Assembly: GCF_013201545.1 (NCBI RefSeq) | Contig: NZ_CP053746.1 | Span: 1,279,001-1,343,000 of the forward strand | DNA: 64,000 bases | Reading direction: 5' to 3' | Source of the DNA: Pseudomonas graminis | GTDB lineage: Bacteria; Pseudomonadota; Gammaproteobacteria; Pseudomonadales; Pseudomonadaceae | Part shown: piece after piece, positions 24,255 through 35,568 of the stretch | Position numbering within the stretch: position 1 is the first letter of the stretch | Layout: each line of letters begins with the position of its first letter | The notes under the pieces: generated by a model | The model's input: the letters and a program-made list of their open reading frames with translations, nothing else | The model's database searches: none | Told to the model about the DNA's origin: nothing | Made by a program: the position numbers and the translations under genes

Positions 24255-25142
24255 ATGAATCATGACGTCATCATCACCTGCGCACTAACCGGTGCTGGCG
24301 ACACGACCGGGAAAAGCCACCTGGTCCCGATCACGCCCAAGCAGATTGCCGCTGCCGCAGTCGAGGCCGCGAAGGCCGGGGCGACCGTCGTGCACTGCCA
24401 TGTTCGCGACCCCGAGACCGGCAAGTTCAGCCGTGACGTCGAGCTGTACCGCGAAACCATGGACCGCATCCGTGAAGCCGACATCGACATCATCGTCAAC
24501 CTGACCGCCGGGATGGGCGGCGATCTGGAAATCGGCCCGGGCGAACGTCCAACCGATTTCGGTCCCGGCACCGATCTGGTCGGTCCGCTGAACCGGCTCG
24601 CGCATGTCGAAGCGCTGCTGCCGGAAATCTGCACACTGGATTGCGGCACCCTCAACTTCGGCGATGGCAACACGATTTACGTGTCCACGCCCGCGCAACT
24701 GCGGGCCGGGGCCAAGCGAATTCAAGAGCTGGGGGTGAAAGCCGAGCTGGAGATTTTCGACACCGGCCATCTTTGGTTTGCCAAGCAGATGATGAAAGAA
24801 GGCTTGCTCGACAACCCGCTGTTCCAGCTGTGCATGGGCATTCCGTGGGGGGCGCCGGCGGACACCACCACGATGAAAGCCATGGTCGACAACTTGCCCG
24901 CCGACGCGGTGTGGGCTGCCTTCGGCATCGGCCGCATGCAAATGCCGATGGCCGCGCAGGCGGTATTGCTCGGCGGCAACGTGCGGGTCGGTCTGGAGGA
25001 CAACATCTGGCTCGACAAAGGCGTGCTCGCCAGCAACGGCGCGCTGGTCGAACGCGCCAGCGAGATCCTCAGCCGCCTGGGCGCCCGGGTTCTAACCCCG
25101 GCCGAGGGCCGCGTGAAGATGGGGCTGAAGAAGCGGTTTTGA
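24255..25142 (+). CDS. cdhC: 3-dehydrocarnitine cleavage enzyme (BKACE family)
   Basis: A 295-residue beta-keto acid cleavage enzyme that uses acetyl-CoA to turn 3-dehydrocarnitine into betainyl-CoA and acetoacetate. Family signs are [15 protein letters not shown] near the N-terminus, the zinc-ligand motif [15 protein letters not shown] (HxH), and the [15 protein letters not shown] block. The frame opens at 24192, but ATG 24255 follows AAGGAACC. In P. aeruginosa the carnitine-binding protein gene caiX precedes cdhC; here it is absent and cdhC is the first gene after the divergent promoter. Confidence 0.92.
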   Translation: MNHDVIITCALTGAGDTTGKSHLVPITPKQIAAAAVEAAKAGATVVHCHVRDPETGKFSRDVELYRETMDRIREADIDIIVNLTAGMGGDLEIGPGERPTDFGPGTDLVGPLNRLAHVEALLPEICTLDCGTLNFGDGNTIYVSTPAQLRAGAKRIQELGVKAELEIFDTGHLWFAKQMMKEGLLDNPLFQLCMGIPWGAPADTTTMKAMVDNLPADAVWAAFGIGRMQMPMAAQAVLLGGNVRVGLEDNIWLDKGVLASNGALVERASEILSRLGARVLTPAEGRVKMGLKKRF

Positions 25143-25162
25143 TCCCCACGCAAATCCTCCCA

Positions 25163-25250
25163 TGTAGGAGTGAGCGTGCTCGCGATAACGGTGTGTCATT
25201 CACACATCTGGCACAGATAACCAGCTATCGCGAGCAAGCTCACTCCCACA
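25163..25250. repeat. REPIN, GAGTGAGCTTGCTCGCGA type
   Basis: TGTAGGAGTGAGCGTGCTCGCGATA is inverted against TATCGCGAGCAAGCTCACTCCCACA. It sits between cdhC and cdhA inside the operon. Confidence 0.85.
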
Positions 25251-25280
25251 AGGTCCCCGACACTTTTTCGAGTTTCCGAT

Positions 25281-26246
25281 ATGACCTTTATCACCACCAT
25301 TAAAACATTCGCAGCCTTGGGCAGCGGTGTCATCGGCAGCGGTTGGGTGGCGCGCGCGCTGGCTCATGGCCTGGATGTCGTGGCCTGGGACCCGGCGCCG
25401 GGGGCAGAAGCAGCGCTGCGCAAACGCGTCGCCAACGCCTGGCCGGCGCTTGAGCAAAAGGGCCTGACGGCGGGCGCCTCCCAGGAACGTCTGCGCTTCG
25501 TCGACACCATCGAAGAGTGCGTTCGCGAGGCCGACTTCATCCAGGAAAGCGCCCCGGAGCGCCTTGACCTCAAGCTGGATCTGCACAGCAAGATCAGCGC
25601 GGCGGCCAAGCCTGACGCGATCATTGGTTCCAGCACCTCCGGCCTGCTGCCGTCGGAGTTTTACGAAAGTGCCACGCACCCGGAACGCTGCGTGGTGGGC
25701 CATCCGTTCAACCCGGTTTATCTGCTGCCGCTGGTAGAAGTGGTCGGCGGCAAGAACACCGCGCCCGAAGCGGTGCAGGCAGCGATTCAAGTCTATGCAT
25801 CACTGGGCATGCGCCCGCTGCATGTGCGCAAAGAGGTCCCTGGCTTTATTGCGGATCGCTTGCTGGAAGCGCTGTGGCGTGAGGCGCTGCACCTGGTCAA
25901 CGATGGCGTGGCGACCACCGGCGAAATCGACGACGCGATCCGTTTCGGTGCCGGCCTGCGCTGGTCATTCATGGGCACATTTTTGACTTACACCCTGGCC
26001 GGCGGCGATGCAGGCATGCGTCACTTCATGGCGCAATTCGGCCCGGCGCTGCAGTTGCCGTGGACCTACCTTCCGGCGCCCGAGCTGACCGACAAGTTGA
26101 TCGATGACGTGGTTGATGGCACCTCGGATCAGCTCGGTAGCCAAAGCATTGCAGCGCTGGAGCGGTATCGCGATGACTGCCTGCTGGCGGTGATTGAAGC
26201 GGTGAAAACCACCAAGGCCAAACATGGAATGGCGTTTGAGGATTGA
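25281..26246 (+). CDS. cdhA: L-carnitine dehydrogenase
   Basis: A 321-residue 3-hydroxyacyl-CoA dehydrogenase-type enzyme that oxidises L-carnitine to 3-dehydrocarnitine with NAD. The Rossmann motif is [27 protein letters not shown] (about 11-37). The family motif [12 protein letters not shown] and the catalytic region [17 protein letters not shown] (about 140-156) are present, and the C-terminal helical domain is complete. The start ATG follows CGAGTTTCCGAT with a weak ribosome site. A REPIN separates it from cdhC; cdhB follows after 51 bases. Confidence 0.93.
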   Translation: MTFITTIKTFAALGSGVIGSGWVARALAHGLDVVAWDPAPGAEAALRKRVANAWPALEQKGLTAGASQERLRFVDTIEECVREADFIQESAPERLDLKLDLHSKISAAAKPDAIIGSSTSGLLPSEFYESATHPERCVVGHPFNPVYLLPLVEVVGGKNTAPEAVQAAIQVYASLGMRPLHVRKEVPGFIADRLLEALWREALHLVNDGVATTGEIDDAIRFGAGLRWSFMGTFLTYTLAGGDAGMRHFMAQFGPALQLPWTYLPAPELTDKLIDDVVDGTSDQLGSQSIAALERYRDDCLLAVIEAVKTTKAKHGMAFED

Positions 26247-26297
26247 TACGCGAGAGCCACGTCGCCGGTTGACCACGAATAACTTTGGACTGATCCC

Positions 26298-26786
26298 ATG
26301 CCCGCGCTCATTACCTACAAAACCCCTGTCCTCGCCGAGTGGGTCGACTACAACGGTCACCTCCGCGACGCCTTCTATTTGCTGATTTTCAGCTTCGCCA
26401 CAGACGCCTTCATGGACCGCATCGGCCTTGCCAATGACGATCGGGATGCCAGTGGCCACTCGCTGTTTACGCTCGAAGCGCACATCAACTTCCTGCACGA
26501 GGTGAAACTCGGTGAAGCCGTGGAAGTGCGTACGCAAATCGTCGGACACGATGGCAAGCGGGTGCAGCTTTACCACGGTCTGTACAAGGCAGACGGGGAT
26601 GTCGAGCTGGCAGCGAGCGAGCAGATGCTGCTGCATGTGGATCTCGCGGATGGGCCGAAATCGGCGCCGTTTAGTGAAGTGTCGATGCAGGCGTTGCGCC
26701 TGCTCTCGGAAGCTCAACTTGATCAGTCGGCGCCAAAGTATGTCGGGCGGATCATCGCCCTGCCCGGCCGGCGACATACCGTGTAG
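26298..26786 (+). CDS. cdhB: Betainyl-CoA thioesterase (hotdog fold)
   Basis: A 162-residue thioesterase that hydrolyses betainyl-CoA to glycine betaine, linking carnitine breakdown to gbcAB. The hotdog signature EWVDYNGHLRDAFYLLIFSFATDAFMD is at about 14-40. It is the third gene of the cdhCAB order. The ATG at 26298 lies behind a GGACTGATCCC spacer. A terminator follows at 26806-26834. Confidence 0.9.
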   Translation: MPALITYKTPVLAEWVDYNGHLRDAFYLLIFSFATDAFMDRIGLANDDRDASGHSLFTLEAHINFLHEVKLGEAVEVRTQIVGHDGKRVQLYHGLYKADGDVELAASEQMLLHVDLADGPKSAPFSEVSMQALRLLSEAQLDQSAPKYVGRIIALPGRRHTV

Positions 26787-26805
26787 AAACGCAGATCACA
26801 GCCAC

Positions 26806-26834
26806 AAAAAAGCCCGCATCGCTGCGGGCTTCTT
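26806..26834. terminator. Bidirectional terminator between cdhB and fba
   Basis: AAAAAAGCCCGCA pairs with TGCGGGCTTCTT around TCGC. It serves cdhB (+) and fba (-). Confidence 0.85.
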
Positions 26835-26860
26835 CATTTCAGCAATCGATCAGAAAACGA

Positions 26861-27925
26861 TCAATTCACTTTGGCGTTCAACTCGCCTTTGGCATAACGC
26901 TCGAACATCTTCTCCAGAGAGATCGGCTTGATCTTGGAGGCGTTGCCAGCGGTGCCGAATGCTTCGTACCGGGCGATGCACACGTCGCGCATGGCCGATA
27001 CGGTTTTGGCCAGGTATTTACGCGGGTCGAACTCGCTCGGGTTCTTCGCCATGAACTCGCGGATGGCACCGGTGGACGCCAGACGCAGGTCGGTGTCGAT
27101 GTTGACCTTGCGCACGCCGTGCTTGATGCCTTCAACGATTTCTTCGACCGGCACGCCGTAGGTTTCTTTGATGTCGCCGCCGAACTCGTTGATGATTTTC
27201 AGCCATTCCTGCGGAACCGAAGAAGAGCCGTGCATTACCAGGTGAGTGTTCGGGATGCGCTTGTGGATCTCTTTGATCCGCTCGATCGCCAGGATGTCGC
27301 CGGTAGGCGGCTTGGTGAACTTGTACGCGCCGTGGCTGGTGCCGATGGCGATGGCCAAGGCATCCACCTGGGTTTTCTTGACGAAATCGGCCGCTTCTTC
27401 CGGATCAGTCAGCATCTGGCTGTGATCCAGCATGCCCTCTGCGCCAACGCCGTCTTCTTCACCGGCCATGCCGGTTTCCAGCGAGCCCAGAACACCCAGC
27501 TCACCCTCAACCGAAACGCCGCAGGCGTGAGCCATGGCGACAGTTTCCTGCGTCACGCGAACGTTGTACTCATAGTCAGCCGGGCTTTTGCCGTCTTCGC
27601 GCAGCGAACCGTCCATCATGACCGAGCTGAAGCCCAGCTGGATGGAACGTTGGCAGATGGCCGGGCTGGTGCCGTGGTCCTGGTGCATGACCACCGGGAT
27701 GTGCGGGAATTCTTCGATTGCCGCCAGGATCAGGTGGCGCAGGAACGGGGCGCCTGCGTATTTGCGCGCACCGGCCGAAGCCTGAACGATCACCGGAGAG
27801 TCAGTCTTGTCGGCCGCTTCCATAATGGCGCGCATTTGTTCCAGGTTATTTACGTTGAATGCAGGGACGCCGTAACCGAATTCGGCTGCGTGGTCCAACA
27901 TCTGGCGCATGCTGATAAGTGCCAT
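26861..27925 (-). CDS. fba: Fructose-bisphosphate aldolase, class II
   Basis: A 354-residue zinc-dependent aldolase of glycolysis and gluconeogenesis. The metal and substrate motif [10 protein letters not shown] (H81, D83, H84) and the second metal loop [12 protein letters not shown] are visible, as is GTSHGAYKF and the MHGSSSVP region. The ATG at 27925 follows GGGAGAGAAACAG. It is the last of the tkt-epd-pgk-lipoproteins-fba order also found in P. aeruginosa (PA0548-PA0555), and in this lineage it acts mainly in gluconeogenesis and the pentose phosphate cycle. Confidence 0.96.
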   Translation of the reverse strand: MALISMRQMLDHAAEFGYGVPAFNVNNLEQMRAIMEAADKTDSPVIVQASAGARKYAGAPFLRHLILAAIEEFPHIPVVMHQDHGTSPAICQRSIQLGFSSVMMDGSLREDGKSPADYEYNVRVTQETVAMAHACGVSVEGELGVLGSLETGMAGEEDGVGAEGMLDHSQMLTDPEEAADFVKKTQVDALAIAIGTSHGAYKFTKPPTGDILAIERIKEIHKRIPNTHLVMHGSSSVPQEWLKIINEFGGDIKETYGVPVEEIVEGIKHGVRKVNIDTDLRLASTGAIREFMAKNPSEFDPRKYLAKTVSAMRDVCIARYEAFGTAGNASKIKPISLEKMFERYAKGELNAKVN

Positions 27926-28046
27926 TGTCTGTTTCTCTCCCGGTGGGGTCGTTAATCGTGCGTGCCGTATTGGCGGCTATTCAAATTATAGGGGTCGATT
28001 GTTCAGTCATCGCCCCGGTGCAGCCTCGCTCGAACTGCTCGGCCCT

Positions 28047-28370
28047 TTACGGCGCCTTGCAGCCACGACCGATCAAATCGTTGGTAGCGTCCCAGTAGAC
28101 CAGGCCTTCGCTGCCTTTGTTGTCGAACGCCAGCACGCCGTTACTGTAAAGCGACCCGGAAGCTCCGGGCGACGCTTGCAGACGGAATACCTGCTCGCTC
28201 TGATTGAGGCGTACATCCACCTCCTTCTTCGCGGCATCGGCATACTTCCAGAAAATCTCGGCTTTGCTGTCGCAGACCCAATGGGTCCAGGGGGCTGCCG
28301 GTTCCGAAGCCTTCATGCTGGCGCAACCGCTCAGCAGCATCAGTGTCGCAAGGGCTAACAAGCCTTTCAT
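28047..28370 (-). CDS. MliC/PliC-type lysozyme inhibitor lipoprotein
   Basis: A 107-residue lipoprotein precursor with the lipobox LSGC-AS (C16). The mature part shows the MliC pattern: WVCDSKAEIFWKY, QVFRLQASPGASGSLYSNGVLAF (the conserved SG.YS loop) and a final GLVYWDATNDLIGRGC with paired cysteines. MliC proteins protect the cell wall from c-type lysozyme in the periplasm or outer membrane. It is coded between pgk and fba on the same strand, together with a second small lipoprotein. Confidence 0.82.
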   Translation of the reverse strand: MKGLLALATLMLLSGCASMKASEPAAPWTHWVCDSKAEIFWKYADAAKKEVDVRLNQSEQVFRLQASPGASGSLYSNGVLAFDNKGSEGLVYWDATNDLIGRGCKAP

Positions 28371-28462
28371 TACTACTCCCGAATCCCCTGCATCGCGTGA
28401 CAGATGTCGATCACGGCAGGGGCAATGCTGTTCCTGTATTCCGGCACACCGTCAACCAAGAA

Positions 28463-28690
28463 TCAATGACAGGGGACTGGTCCCACGGCAGGCATGAATT
28501 CGTATTTTTCCCAGACTTCAGGCCCGCCACGCTTGTAAACGATCGGTACGGTTTCCGCCTGCCAGCCCGCCTGGTAGCAACTGACCTGAAGCAAACCCGG
28601 CGCCGCGGTCGATGCCGTCTCCGCTTCAGGCTTGCTTGCGCAGCCGACCAGCAAACCCGCCATGATCAACAGCGGTAATGGCTTGACCAT
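28463..28690 (-). CDS. Small lipoprotein, 75 aa
   Basis: Not recognised beyond being a lipoprotein: MVKPLPLLIMAGLLVGC-AS with a lipobox at C17, then a short mature part with two further cysteines (VSCYQAGW and the terminal VPCH) that could form a disulfide. The frame opens at 28705, but ATG 28690 follows GGGGAGTGAA. It lies 24 bases after pgk on the same strand and before the MliC gene; the same two-gene insertion occurs at this place in other pseudomonads. Confidence 0.75.
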   Translation of the reverse strand: MVKPLPLLIMAGLLVGCASKPEAETASTAAPGLLQVSCYQAGWQAETVPIVYKRGGPEVWEKYEFMPAVGPVPCH

Positions 28691-28714
28691 TTCACTCCCC
28701 TTCACCTTGGCCGG

Positions 28715-29878
28715 TCAGGCCTTGGCGCGTTGTTCCAGAACTTCCACGGCAGGCAGAACCTTGCCCTCGACAAACTCGAGGAACGCACCGCCGCCTGTAG
28801 AGATATAGGAGATTTTGTCGCCTACACCGTATTTGTCGATGGCGGCCAACGTGTCGCCGCCACCGGCGATGGAGAAAGCAGAGCTCTCGGCGATGGCGTG
28901 AGCCAGCGTCTTGGTGCCTTCGCCGAACTGATCGAACTCAAATACGCCAACCGGGCCGTTCCAGAGAATAGTCTTGGAAGATTTCAGCAATTCGGCGAAG
29001 TGAGCAGCTGTTTGAGGACCGATGTCGAGGATCATGTCGTCATCGGCCACATCGGCGATTAGCTTGACGGTGGCTTCGGCATCGGCGGCGAACTGCTTGG
29101 CAACCACCACGTCGACCGGCAACGGCACGCTGACCTTGGCGGCGATGGCTTTAGCGGTATCGAGCAGATCCGGCTCGTACAAGGACTTGCCCACCGGATG
29201 GCCGGCCGCAGCAAGGAAAGTGTTGGCGATGCCACCGCCGACAATCAGCTGATTGCACTTTTCGCTGAGGCTGTTGAGCACGTCCAGTTTGGTCGAGACT
29301 TTGGAGCCTGCAACGATGGCCGCCATTGGCTGGGCCGGGTTGCCCAAGGCCTTGCCCAGTGCGTCCAGTTCAGCTGCCAGCAAAGGACCAGCTGCAGCGA
29401 CTTTGGCGAATTTGGCAACGCCGTGAGTCGAGCCTTCTGCACGGTGGGCGGTGCCGAAAGCGTCCATCACGAACACATCACACAGAGCGGCGTACTTCTG
29501 CGCCAGCTCGTCAGCGTTCTTCTTTTCGCCCTTGTTGAAGCGCACGTTCTCGAACAGCACGATATCGCCCGCCTTGACGTCGACACCGTCCAGGTATTCC
29601 GCGACCAGCGGCACTTCACGACCGAGCGCCTTGCTCAGGTAGTCCGCGACCGGCTTCAGGCTGTTCTCGGCGGAAAACTCACCTTCGGTTGGACGACCAA
29701 GGTGTGAGCAGACCATGACCGCTGCGCCTTTCTCCAGCGCCAGTTTGATGGTGGGCAACGACGCGAGAATGCGTGCATCGCTGGTCACCACGCCATCTTT
29801 GACCGGGACGTTGAGGTCTTCGCGGATCAGTACACGCTTACCTTGCAGATCGAGGTCGGTCATCTTCAACACGGTCAT
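28715..29878 (-). CDS. pgk: Phosphoglycerate kinase
   Basis: A 387-residue glycolytic kinase (1,3-bisphosphoglycerate to 3-phosphoglycerate with ATP formation). Landmarks are the N-terminal signature [23 protein letters not shown], the hinge [14 protein letters not shown] block and the C-terminal [34 protein letters not shown]. The frame opens at 29956, but ATG 29878 follows CAGGGAATGCCCC and gives the usual start [16 protein letters not shown]. The start is 19 bases from the end of epd, so the two genes are in one operon. Confidence 0.96.
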   Translation of the reverse strand: MTVLKMTDLDLQGKRVLIREDLNVPVKDGVVTSDARILASLPTIKLALEKGAAVMVCSHLGRPTEGEFSAENSLKPVADYLSKALGREVPLVAEYLDGVDVKAGDIVLFENVRFNKGEKKNADELAQKYAALCDVFVMDAFGTAHRAEGSTHGVAKFAKVAAAGPLLAAELDALGKALGNPAQPMAAIVAGSKVSTKLDVLNSLSEKCNQLIVGGGIANTFLAAAGHPVGKSLYEPDLLDTAKAIAAKVSVPLPVDVVVAKQFAADAEATVKLIADVADDDMILDIGPQTAAHFAELLKSSKTILWNGPVGVFEFDQFGEGTKTLAHAIAESSAFSIAGGGDTLAAIDKYGVGDKISYISTGGGAFLEFVEGKVLPAVEVLEQRAKA

Positions 29879-29897
29879 GGGGCATTCCCTGTTTTTA

Positions 29898-30944
29898 CTA
29901 TTGTTTATGAATGGTGTGCAGGTAGTGATCGGCGACATCCAGCATACGATTGGCAAAGCCCCACTCGTTGTCGAACCAGGCCAGGAGGTTCACCAGCCGA
30001 GGGCCCGAAACCCGCGTCTGGCTGGCATCGATGATGGCCGAGTGCGGGTCGTGGTTGAAATCGCAACTGGCATGCGGTAATTCGGTGTATGCCAGCAGCC
30101 CCTTCAGCGGGCCGCGGGTAGCGGCCTCGCGCAGGATACGGTTGACCTCGACGGCATCGGTGTCATGGGCGACCTGCAGCGTGATGTCCAGGCACGAGAC
30201 GTTCACCGTCGGCACACGAACTGCTTTGGCCTGAATTCGGCCGGCAAGTTCCGGAAGCAGCCGCTCGATGCCGCGCGCCAGACCAGTGGACACCGGGATA
30301 ATCGACTGAAAGGCCGAGCGCGTACGGCGCAGGTCTTCATGATGATAGGCGTCGATCACTGGCTGATCGTTCATTGCCGAGTGAATGGTGGTGATGGTCA
30401 CGTATTCGAGACCCAGCTCGCGGTTCAGCAGGTCGAGCAACGGCACGCTGCAGTTGGTGGTGCACGACGCGGCAGACACCAGCCGCTCCTCGCCCGTCAG
30501 GGTTTCCTGATTGATGCCGTAGACGATGGTGGCGTCGACATCGGCTTCGCTGGCCATGGGCTGGGAGAACAACACCCGCGGCGCACGGGCGGAAAGAAAG
30601 CGCTCTCCGTCGGCACGCGTGTTGTAGACGCCGGAGCATTCAAGTACCAGATCCACATCGAGCGAGCCCCAGTCGATGCCTTCCGGTGTCGCGCTGCGAA
30701 ACACTTTGATGACGTGATCGTTAATGTGCAGAAAATCGCCTTCGACCCGCACTTCGCCGGGGAACCGACCATGTGTGGAGTCAAAGCGCGTGAGGTATTC
30801 GAGACTGGCCATGTCGGCCAGGTCGTTGATTGCCACCACTTCGAAGCCAGCCTTCGCACCTCGTTCGCACAGCGCGCGCAGCACGCAGCGGCCGATACGA
30901 CCGTAACCATTGAGGGCGACTTTATAAGGGCGTGGCTGAGGCAT
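29898..30944 (-). CDS. epd: D-erythrose-4-phosphate dehydrogenase
   Basis: A 348-residue GAPDH-family enzyme of pyridoxal phosphate synthesis (erythrose-4-phosphate to 4-phosphoerythronate). It has the NAD motif [17 protein letters not shown], the catalytic C161 in [12 protein letters not shown], and the Epd-type sequence [32 protein letters not shown]. The frame opens at 31058; ATG 30944 ([13 protein letters not shown]) is the start matching the family. Distinguishing Epd from a true GAPDH rests on these motifs and on its place between tkt and pgk. Confidence 0.93.
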   Translation of the reverse strand: MPQPRPYKVALNGYGRIGRCVLRALCERGAKAGFEVVAINDLADMASLEYLTRFDSTHGRFPGEVRVEGDFLHINDHVIKVFRSATPEGIDWGSLDVDLVLECSGVYNTRADGERFLSARAPRVLFSQPMASEADVDATIVYGINQETLTGEERLVSAASCTTNCSVPLLDLLNRELGLEYVTITTIHSAMNDQPVIDAYHHEDLRRTRSAFQSIIPVSTGLARGIERLLPELAGRIQAKAVRVPTVNVSCLDITLQVAHDTDAVEVNRILREAATRGPLKGLLAYTELPHASCDFNHDPHSAIIDASQTRVSGPRLVNLLAWFDNEWGFANRMLDVADHYLHTIHKQ

Positions 30945-31064
30945 GGGGTTCTCAAAATCTTGAGTGGTACAGAGAACCTGCAGGCGCGCCTCGCGATCTG
31001 TTGCCAGATACAGGCAGCAGATCGCAGGACAAGGCACGCGCCGACAAGGGCAACGCAATGGTGC

Positions 31065-33062
31065 TTAGTCTTCCAGCAGCTCTTCAGCTGTGGAGAGAAC
31101 GTTCTCCAGCGTGAAGCCGAACTCTTCGAACAACAGGTTGGCAGGGGCCGACTCGCCGAAGGTGGTCATACCGATCACGCGACCTTCCAGGCCCACGTAT
31201 TTGTACCAGTAGTCGGCGTGAGCCGCTTCGATGGCGATGCGCGCGCTGACTTCCAGCGGCAGAACCGACTGCTTGTACTCGGCGCTTTGAGTTTCGAAAA
31301 CGCTTGTGCACGGCATGGAAACCACACGCACGTTTTTGCCGTCCGCGCTCAGCTTGTCGTAAGCCTGAACAGCAAGGCCGACTTCGGAACCGGTGGCGAT
31401 CAGGATCAGATCCGGCTCGCCGCTGCAGTCGCGCAGCACGTAGCCACCGCGGTTGATGTTTTCCAGTTGCTCGGCATCACGTGCCTGATGCTGCAGGTTT
31501 TGACGAGAGAAGATCAGCGCCGATGGGCCGTCATCACGTTCGATGGCGTGTTTCCAGGCGATGGCGGACTCAACGGCATCAGCCGGGCGCCAGCAGTCCA
31601 GGTTCGGCGTGGTGCGCAGGCTGGTCAGTTGCTCGATCGGCTGGTGCGTCGGGCCGTCTTCGCCCAGACCGATGGAGTCGTGGGTGAATACGTAGATGAT
31701 GCGTTTCTTCATCAACGAGGACATGCGCACGGCGTTGCGGGCGTATTCCATGAAGATCAGGAACGTCGCGCCGTATGGCACGAAACCGCCGTGCAGGGCG
31801 ATGCCGTTCATGATTGCGCCCATGCCGAACTCACGCACACCGTAGTGCAGGTAGTTGCCGGTGGCGTCTTCGCCGGTGATGCTGCGGCAGCCTTTCCAGA
31901 TGGTCAGGTTGGACCCTGCCAGGTCAGCGGAGCCGCCGAGGAATTCAGGCAGCAGCGGACCGAAGGCGCTCAAGGCATTCTGACTGGCCTTGCGGCTGGC
32001 GATGGTTTCGCCCTTCGCGTTGACTTCTGCCACGTACGCGGCGGATTTCTCGGCGAAATCAGCAGGCAACTCACCGCTCATGCGGCGGATCAGCTCGTTG
32101 GCTTCGGTCGGGAAGGCAGCGGAGTAGGCAGCGAAACGCTGGTCCCACTCGGCTTCAACGGCCAGGCCTTTTTCCTTGCCATTCCACTCGCTGTAGATGT
32201 CGTCCGGGATTTCGAATGGGCCGTGGGTCCACTTCAGCGCAGCGCGGGTCAGGGCGATTTCTTCAGTGCCCAGCGGAGCGCCGTGGCAGTCTTCCTTACC
32301 CTGCTTGTTCGGCGAACCGAAACCGATGGTGGTCTTGCAGCAGATCAGCGTCGGCTTGTTGCTCTTGTGAGCGGTATCGATGGCGGTTTTGATCTCGTCG
32401 GCGTCATGGCCGTCGACGTTGCGGATGACGAGCCAGCCGTAGGATTCGAAGCGCTTCGGGGTGTCGTCGGTGAACCAGCCCTCGACTTCGCCGTCGATGG
32501 AAATCCCGTTGTCGTCGTAGAACGCGACCAGCTTGTTCAGGCGCAGCGTGCCGGCCAGCGAAGCGACTTCGTGGGAGATGCCTTCCATCATGCAGCCATC
32601 ACCCATGAACACGTAGGTGTGGTGGTCAACGATGTTGTGGCCTGGACGGTTGAACTGGGCAGCGAGGGTTTTCTCGGCGACGGCGAAACCGACGGCGTTG
32701 GCGAAACCCTGACCCAGTGGGCCGGTGGTGGTTTCAACGCCTGGGGTGTAGCCATATTCCGGGTGACCCGGGGTGCGGCTGTGCAGCTGGCGGAAGTTTT
32801 TCAGGTCTTCAATGGACAGGTCGTAACCGGTCAGGTGCAGCAGTGAGTAGATCAGCATCGAGCCGTGACCGTTGGACAGGATGAACCGGTCGCGGTCAGC
32901 AAACATCGGATTGGCTGGGTTGTGCTTCAGATAATCGCGCCAAAGCACTTCAGCGATATCCGCCATGCCCATCGGGGCACCCGGGTGGCCGCTATTGGCC
33001 TTTTGCACGGCATCCATGCTGAGGGCACGAATGGCATTGGCTCGCTCACGACGGCTTGGCAT
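31065..33062 (-). CDS. tkt: Transketolase
   Basis: A 665-residue thiamine-diphosphate enzyme of the pentose phosphate pathway. Seen are the N-terminal [19 protein letters not shown], the ThDP motif [19 protein letters not shown]-rich [20 protein letters not shown], and a complete C-terminal domain. The frame opens at 33215; ATG 33062 follows AGGAGATCAGCG and is the usual start [15 protein letters not shown]. It is the first gene of the tkt-epd-pgk-fba order and is divergent from the sahR-metK pair. Confidence 0.97.
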   Translation of the reverse strand: MPSRRERANAIRALSMDAVQKANSGHPGAPMGMADIAEVLWRDYLKHNPANPMFADRDRFILSNGHGSMLIYSLLHLTGYDLSIEDLKNFRQLHSRTPGHPEYGYTPGVETTTGPLGQGFANAVGFAVAEKTLAAQFNRPGHNIVDHHTYVFMGDGCMMEGISHEVASLAGTLRLNKLVAFYDDNGISIDGEVEGWFTDDTPKRFESYGWLVIRNVDGHDADEIKTAIDTAHKSNKPTLICCKTTIGFGSPNKQGKEDCHGAPLGTEEIALTRAALKWTHGPFEIPDDIYSEWNGKEKGLAVEAEWDQRFAAYSAAFPTEANELIRRMSGELPADFAEKSAAYVAEVNAKGETIASRKASQNALSAFGPLLPEFLGGSADLAGSNLTIWKGCRSITGEDATGNYLHYGVREFGMGAIMNGIALHGGFVPYGATFLIFMEYARNAVRMSSLMKKRIIYVFTHDSIGLGEDGPTHQPIEQLTSLRTTPNLDCWRPADAVESAIAWKHAIERDDGPSALIFSRQNLQHQARDAEQLENINRGGYVLRDCSGEPDLILIATGSEVGLAVQAYDKLSADGKNVRVVSMPCTSVFETQSAEYKQSVLPLEVSARIAIEAAHADYWYKYVGLEGRVIGMTTFGESAPANLLFEEFGFTLENVLSTAEELLED

Positions 33063-33254
33063 CGCTGATCTCCTGGGGCAGATAAAAGTGGGACCGGAAA
33101 AAGGCGGCCATTTTCCCTCAGGCACCCTCCGGGGGCAATGACAGATCACACGCCATCGGTGTTTTCCTCTGCCGCTGACGTGTTTTCGTACGCCACACCC
33201 AACGCCTGACGGCAAACGGCAGAATCACGGCGCCGGGAGGTCGCCACTGATCGA

Positions 33255-33300
33255 CCAATATCAAAACTTTTTGATATTGGCCTTGCGACCAGCTTGGTCG
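33255..33300. promoter_or_regulatory. Perfect 26-base operator palindrome (SahR-type candidate) plus second palindrome
   Basis: CCAATATCAAAA, two bases CT, then TTTTGATATTGG at 33255-33280 is a perfect inverted repeat. A second one, CGACCA-AGC/GCT-TGGTCG type, follows at 33286-33300 (CGACCAGCTTGGTCG). Both lie in the short divergent spacer, 40 and 20 bases before the regulator gene. They are most likely its own operator controlling sahR-metK and possibly tkt. Confidence 0.7.
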
Positions 33301-33320
33301 ATAACTAGACTGCCTGCCTT

Positions 33321-34316
33321 ATGAATCTTCGCGTGCCTGCCATTAGCCATGATGAATGCGACGAGCTGGCTGCCCTGTGCAAAGCCGGCGGCGATCCGCT
33401 GCGGCTGAATGTCCTGCGTGCGCTGTCGAATGATTCCTTTGGCGTGCTGGAGCTGGCGCAGATTTTCGCAATCGGTCAGTCCGGCATGAGCCATCACCTC
33501 AAGGTACTGGCCCAGGCTGACCTGGTGGCGACGCGGCGTGAAGGCAACGCGATTTTCTATCGACGCGCCCTGCCCCACACCGAACACACCGGCGGCAAGC
33601 TGCACGCGGCGATGCTTGAAGAAGCCGACAATCTGCGCCTGCCCGACGATGTACAAACCCGGATCGGGCTGGTGCATCGCCAGCGGGCGAATGCCAGTCA
33701 GGACTTCTTCGCACGCACTGCGGAGAAATTTCGGGCCCAACAGGACCTGATCGCAGGACTGCCGCAGTACCGCGACAGCCTGCTGTCATTGCTGGACAAG
33801 TTGAGCTTTCCCGCCGATGCCACGGCGATAGAAGTCGGGCCCGGGGATGGCGGTTTTCTGCCGGATCTGGCGCGGCGTTTTCGGCACGTTACAGGGCTGG
33901 ACAACAGCCCGGAAATGCTCGATCTGGCGCGCAAGATCTGCACGCAAAGGGCGTTGGGTAACGTTGAGCTGAAACTGGCCGATGCACTGACCAACGCTAA
34001 TATCTCCGGCAACTGCGTGGTGTTGAATATGGTGCTGCACCATTTCGCCGCGCCCGCCGAAGCGCTCAAACAATTGGCCAATCTGTTGCAACCGGGCGGT
34101 AGCCTGCTGGTGACAGAGTTGTGCAGTCATGACCAGAGCTGGGCCAAGGAGGCCTGTGGCGATCTCTGGTTAGGCTTCGAACAGGAAGATCTGGCCCGTT
34201 GGGCCATCGCTGCGGGGCTGGTCCCCGGGGAAAGCCTGTACATAGGCTTACGTAATGGTTTCCAGATCCAGGTCCGCCATTTTCAGCGACCGGCTGGCGA
34301 CACTCACCATCGGTAA
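33321..34316 (+). CDS. ArsR-family regulator fused to a SAM-binding domain (SahR type)
   Basis: A 331-residue protein. Residues about 12-85 form an ArsR winged helix with the recognition helix [14 protein letters not shown], lacking the metal-binding ELCVC motif. Residues about 160-270 form a class I methyltransferase-like domain with motif [12 protein letters not shown] (E171 to G178), GLDNSPEML and [11 protein letters not shown]. This architecture next to metK is that of SahR, an S-adenosylhomocysteine-responsive repressor of the methionine cycle in proteobacteria. Whether the methyltransferase domain is catalytic or only a sensor is open; sensor is more likely. It lies 20 bases before metK, so autoregulated co-expression is expected. 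Confidence 0.85.
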   Translation: MNLRVPAISHDECDELAALCKAGGDPLRLNVLRALSNDSFGVLELAQIFAIGQSGMSHHLKVLAQADLVATRREGNAIFYRRALPHTEHTGGKLHAAMLEEADNLRLPDDVQTRIGLVHRQRANASQDFFARTAEKFRAQQDLIAGLPQYRDSLLSLLDKLSFPADATAIEVGPGDGGFLPDLARRFRHVTGLDNSPEMLDLARKICTQRALGNVELKLADALTNANISGNCVVLNMVLHHFAAPAEALKQLANLLQPGGSLLVTELCSHDQSWAKEACGDLWLGFEQEDLARWAIAAGLVPGESLYIGLRNGFQIQVRHFQRPAGDTHHR

Positions 34317-34336
34317 TAATCAGGAAAACCGTCGAG

Positions 34337-35527
34337 ATGAGCGAATACTCCCTTTTCACCTCCGAGTCCGTGTCTGAAGGACATCCGGACAAAATCGCCG
34401 ACCAGATCTCCGATGCGGTGCTGGACGCCATCATTGCCCAGGACAAGCAGGCGCGCGTCGCCGTGGAAACCCTAGTCAAGACCGGTGTAGCCATTGTTGC
34501 CGGCGAAGTCACCACCAGCGCGTGGGTTGACCTGGAGCAGATCGTTCGTGATGTGATTTGCGAGATCGGCTACACCAGTTCCGACGTCGGTTTCGACGGC
34601 GCCACCTGCAGCGTGATGAATATCATCGGCAAGCAGTCCCCTGACATCAATCAGGGCGTCGACCGGGCAAAACCTGAAGATCAGGGCGCTGGCGACCAAG
34701 GCCTGATGTTCGGCTACGCCAGCAACGAAACCGCCGAGCTGATGCCTGCGCCGATCGCGTTCTCGCACCAGCTGGTACACCGCCAGGCCGAAGCCCGTAA
34801 ATCCGGCCTGTTGCCATGGTTGCGCCCGGACGCGAAATCCCAAGTCACGTGCCGCTATGAAAACGGCATCGTGGTGGGCATCGACGCCGTGGTTCTGTCG
34901 ACCCAGCACAACCCGGAAGTGTCGTACAAAGACCTGCGCGAAGGCGTGATGGAGCTGATCGTCAAGCACGTGCTGCCGGCCGAATTGCTGCACAAAGACA
35001 CCCAGTTCCACATCAACCCGACTGGCCAGTTCATCATCGGCGGCCCCGTGGGCGACTGCGGTCTGACCGGTCGCAAGATCATCGTCGACAGCTACGGCGG
35101 CATGGCCCGTCACGGCGGCGGCGCGTTCTCCGGTAAAGATCCATCCAAGGTCGACCGCTCGGCAGCCTACGCTGGCCGTTATGTCGCCAAGAACATCGTC
35201 GCTGCCGGCCTGGCCGAGCGCTGCGAGATTCAGGTTTCCTACGCGATTGGCGTTGCACAGCCTACGTCGATCTCGCTGAACACCTTCGGCACCGGCAAGA
35301 TCAGCGACGACAAGATCGTCCAGCTTGTTCGCGAGCACTTCGACCTGCGCCCGTACGCGATCACCACCATGCTCGACCTGCTGCACCCGATGTACCAGGA
35401 AACCGCAGCCTACGGCCACTTCGGCCGCACGCCGCAAACCAAGACCGTGGGCGACGACACCTTCACCACGTTCACTTGGGAAAAAACCGACCGCGCCGAC
35501 GCCTTGCGCGCCGCTGCCGGTTTGTAA
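34337..35527 (+). CDS. metK: S-adenosylmethionine synthetase
   Basis: A 396-residue enzyme that forms SAM from methionine and ATP. Signatures are [20 protein letters not shown] at the N-terminus, [12 protein letters not shown] (about 114-125) and [23 protein letters not shown] (about 257-279). It is full length. It follows the SahR-type gene by 20 bases and ends in a strong terminator at 35569-35605. The other cycle genes ahcY and metF are 11 kb downstream. Confidence 0.98.
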   Translation: MSEYSLFTSESVSEGHPDKIADQISDAVLDAIIAQDKQARVAVETLVKTGVAIVAGEVTTSAWVDLEQIVRDVICEIGYTSSDVGFDGATCSVMNIIGKQSPDINQGVDRAKPEDQGAGDQGLMFGYASNETAELMPAPIAFSHQLVHRQAEARKSGLLPWLRPDAKSQVTCRYENGIVVGIDAVVLSTQHNPEVSYKDLREGVMELIVKHVLPAELLHKDTQFHINPTGQFIIGGPVGDCGLTGRKIIVDSYGGMARHGGGAFSGKDPSKVDRSAAYAGRYVAKNIVAAGLAERCEIQVSYAIGVAQPTSISLNTFGTGKISDDKIVQLVREHFDLRPYAITTMLDLLHPMYQETAAYGHFGRTPQTKTVGDDTFTTFTWEKTDRADALRAAAGL

Positions 35528-35568
35528 TACCCGCAGGGTACATTGCGCTTAGCGGCACCCAGTCAACG

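Noticed and set aside
30165..32846. 893-codon open frame on the plus strand
   Set aside because: It is antisense to epd and tkt, both of which have full-length family matches; long antisense frames are normal in GC-rich pseudomonad genes.
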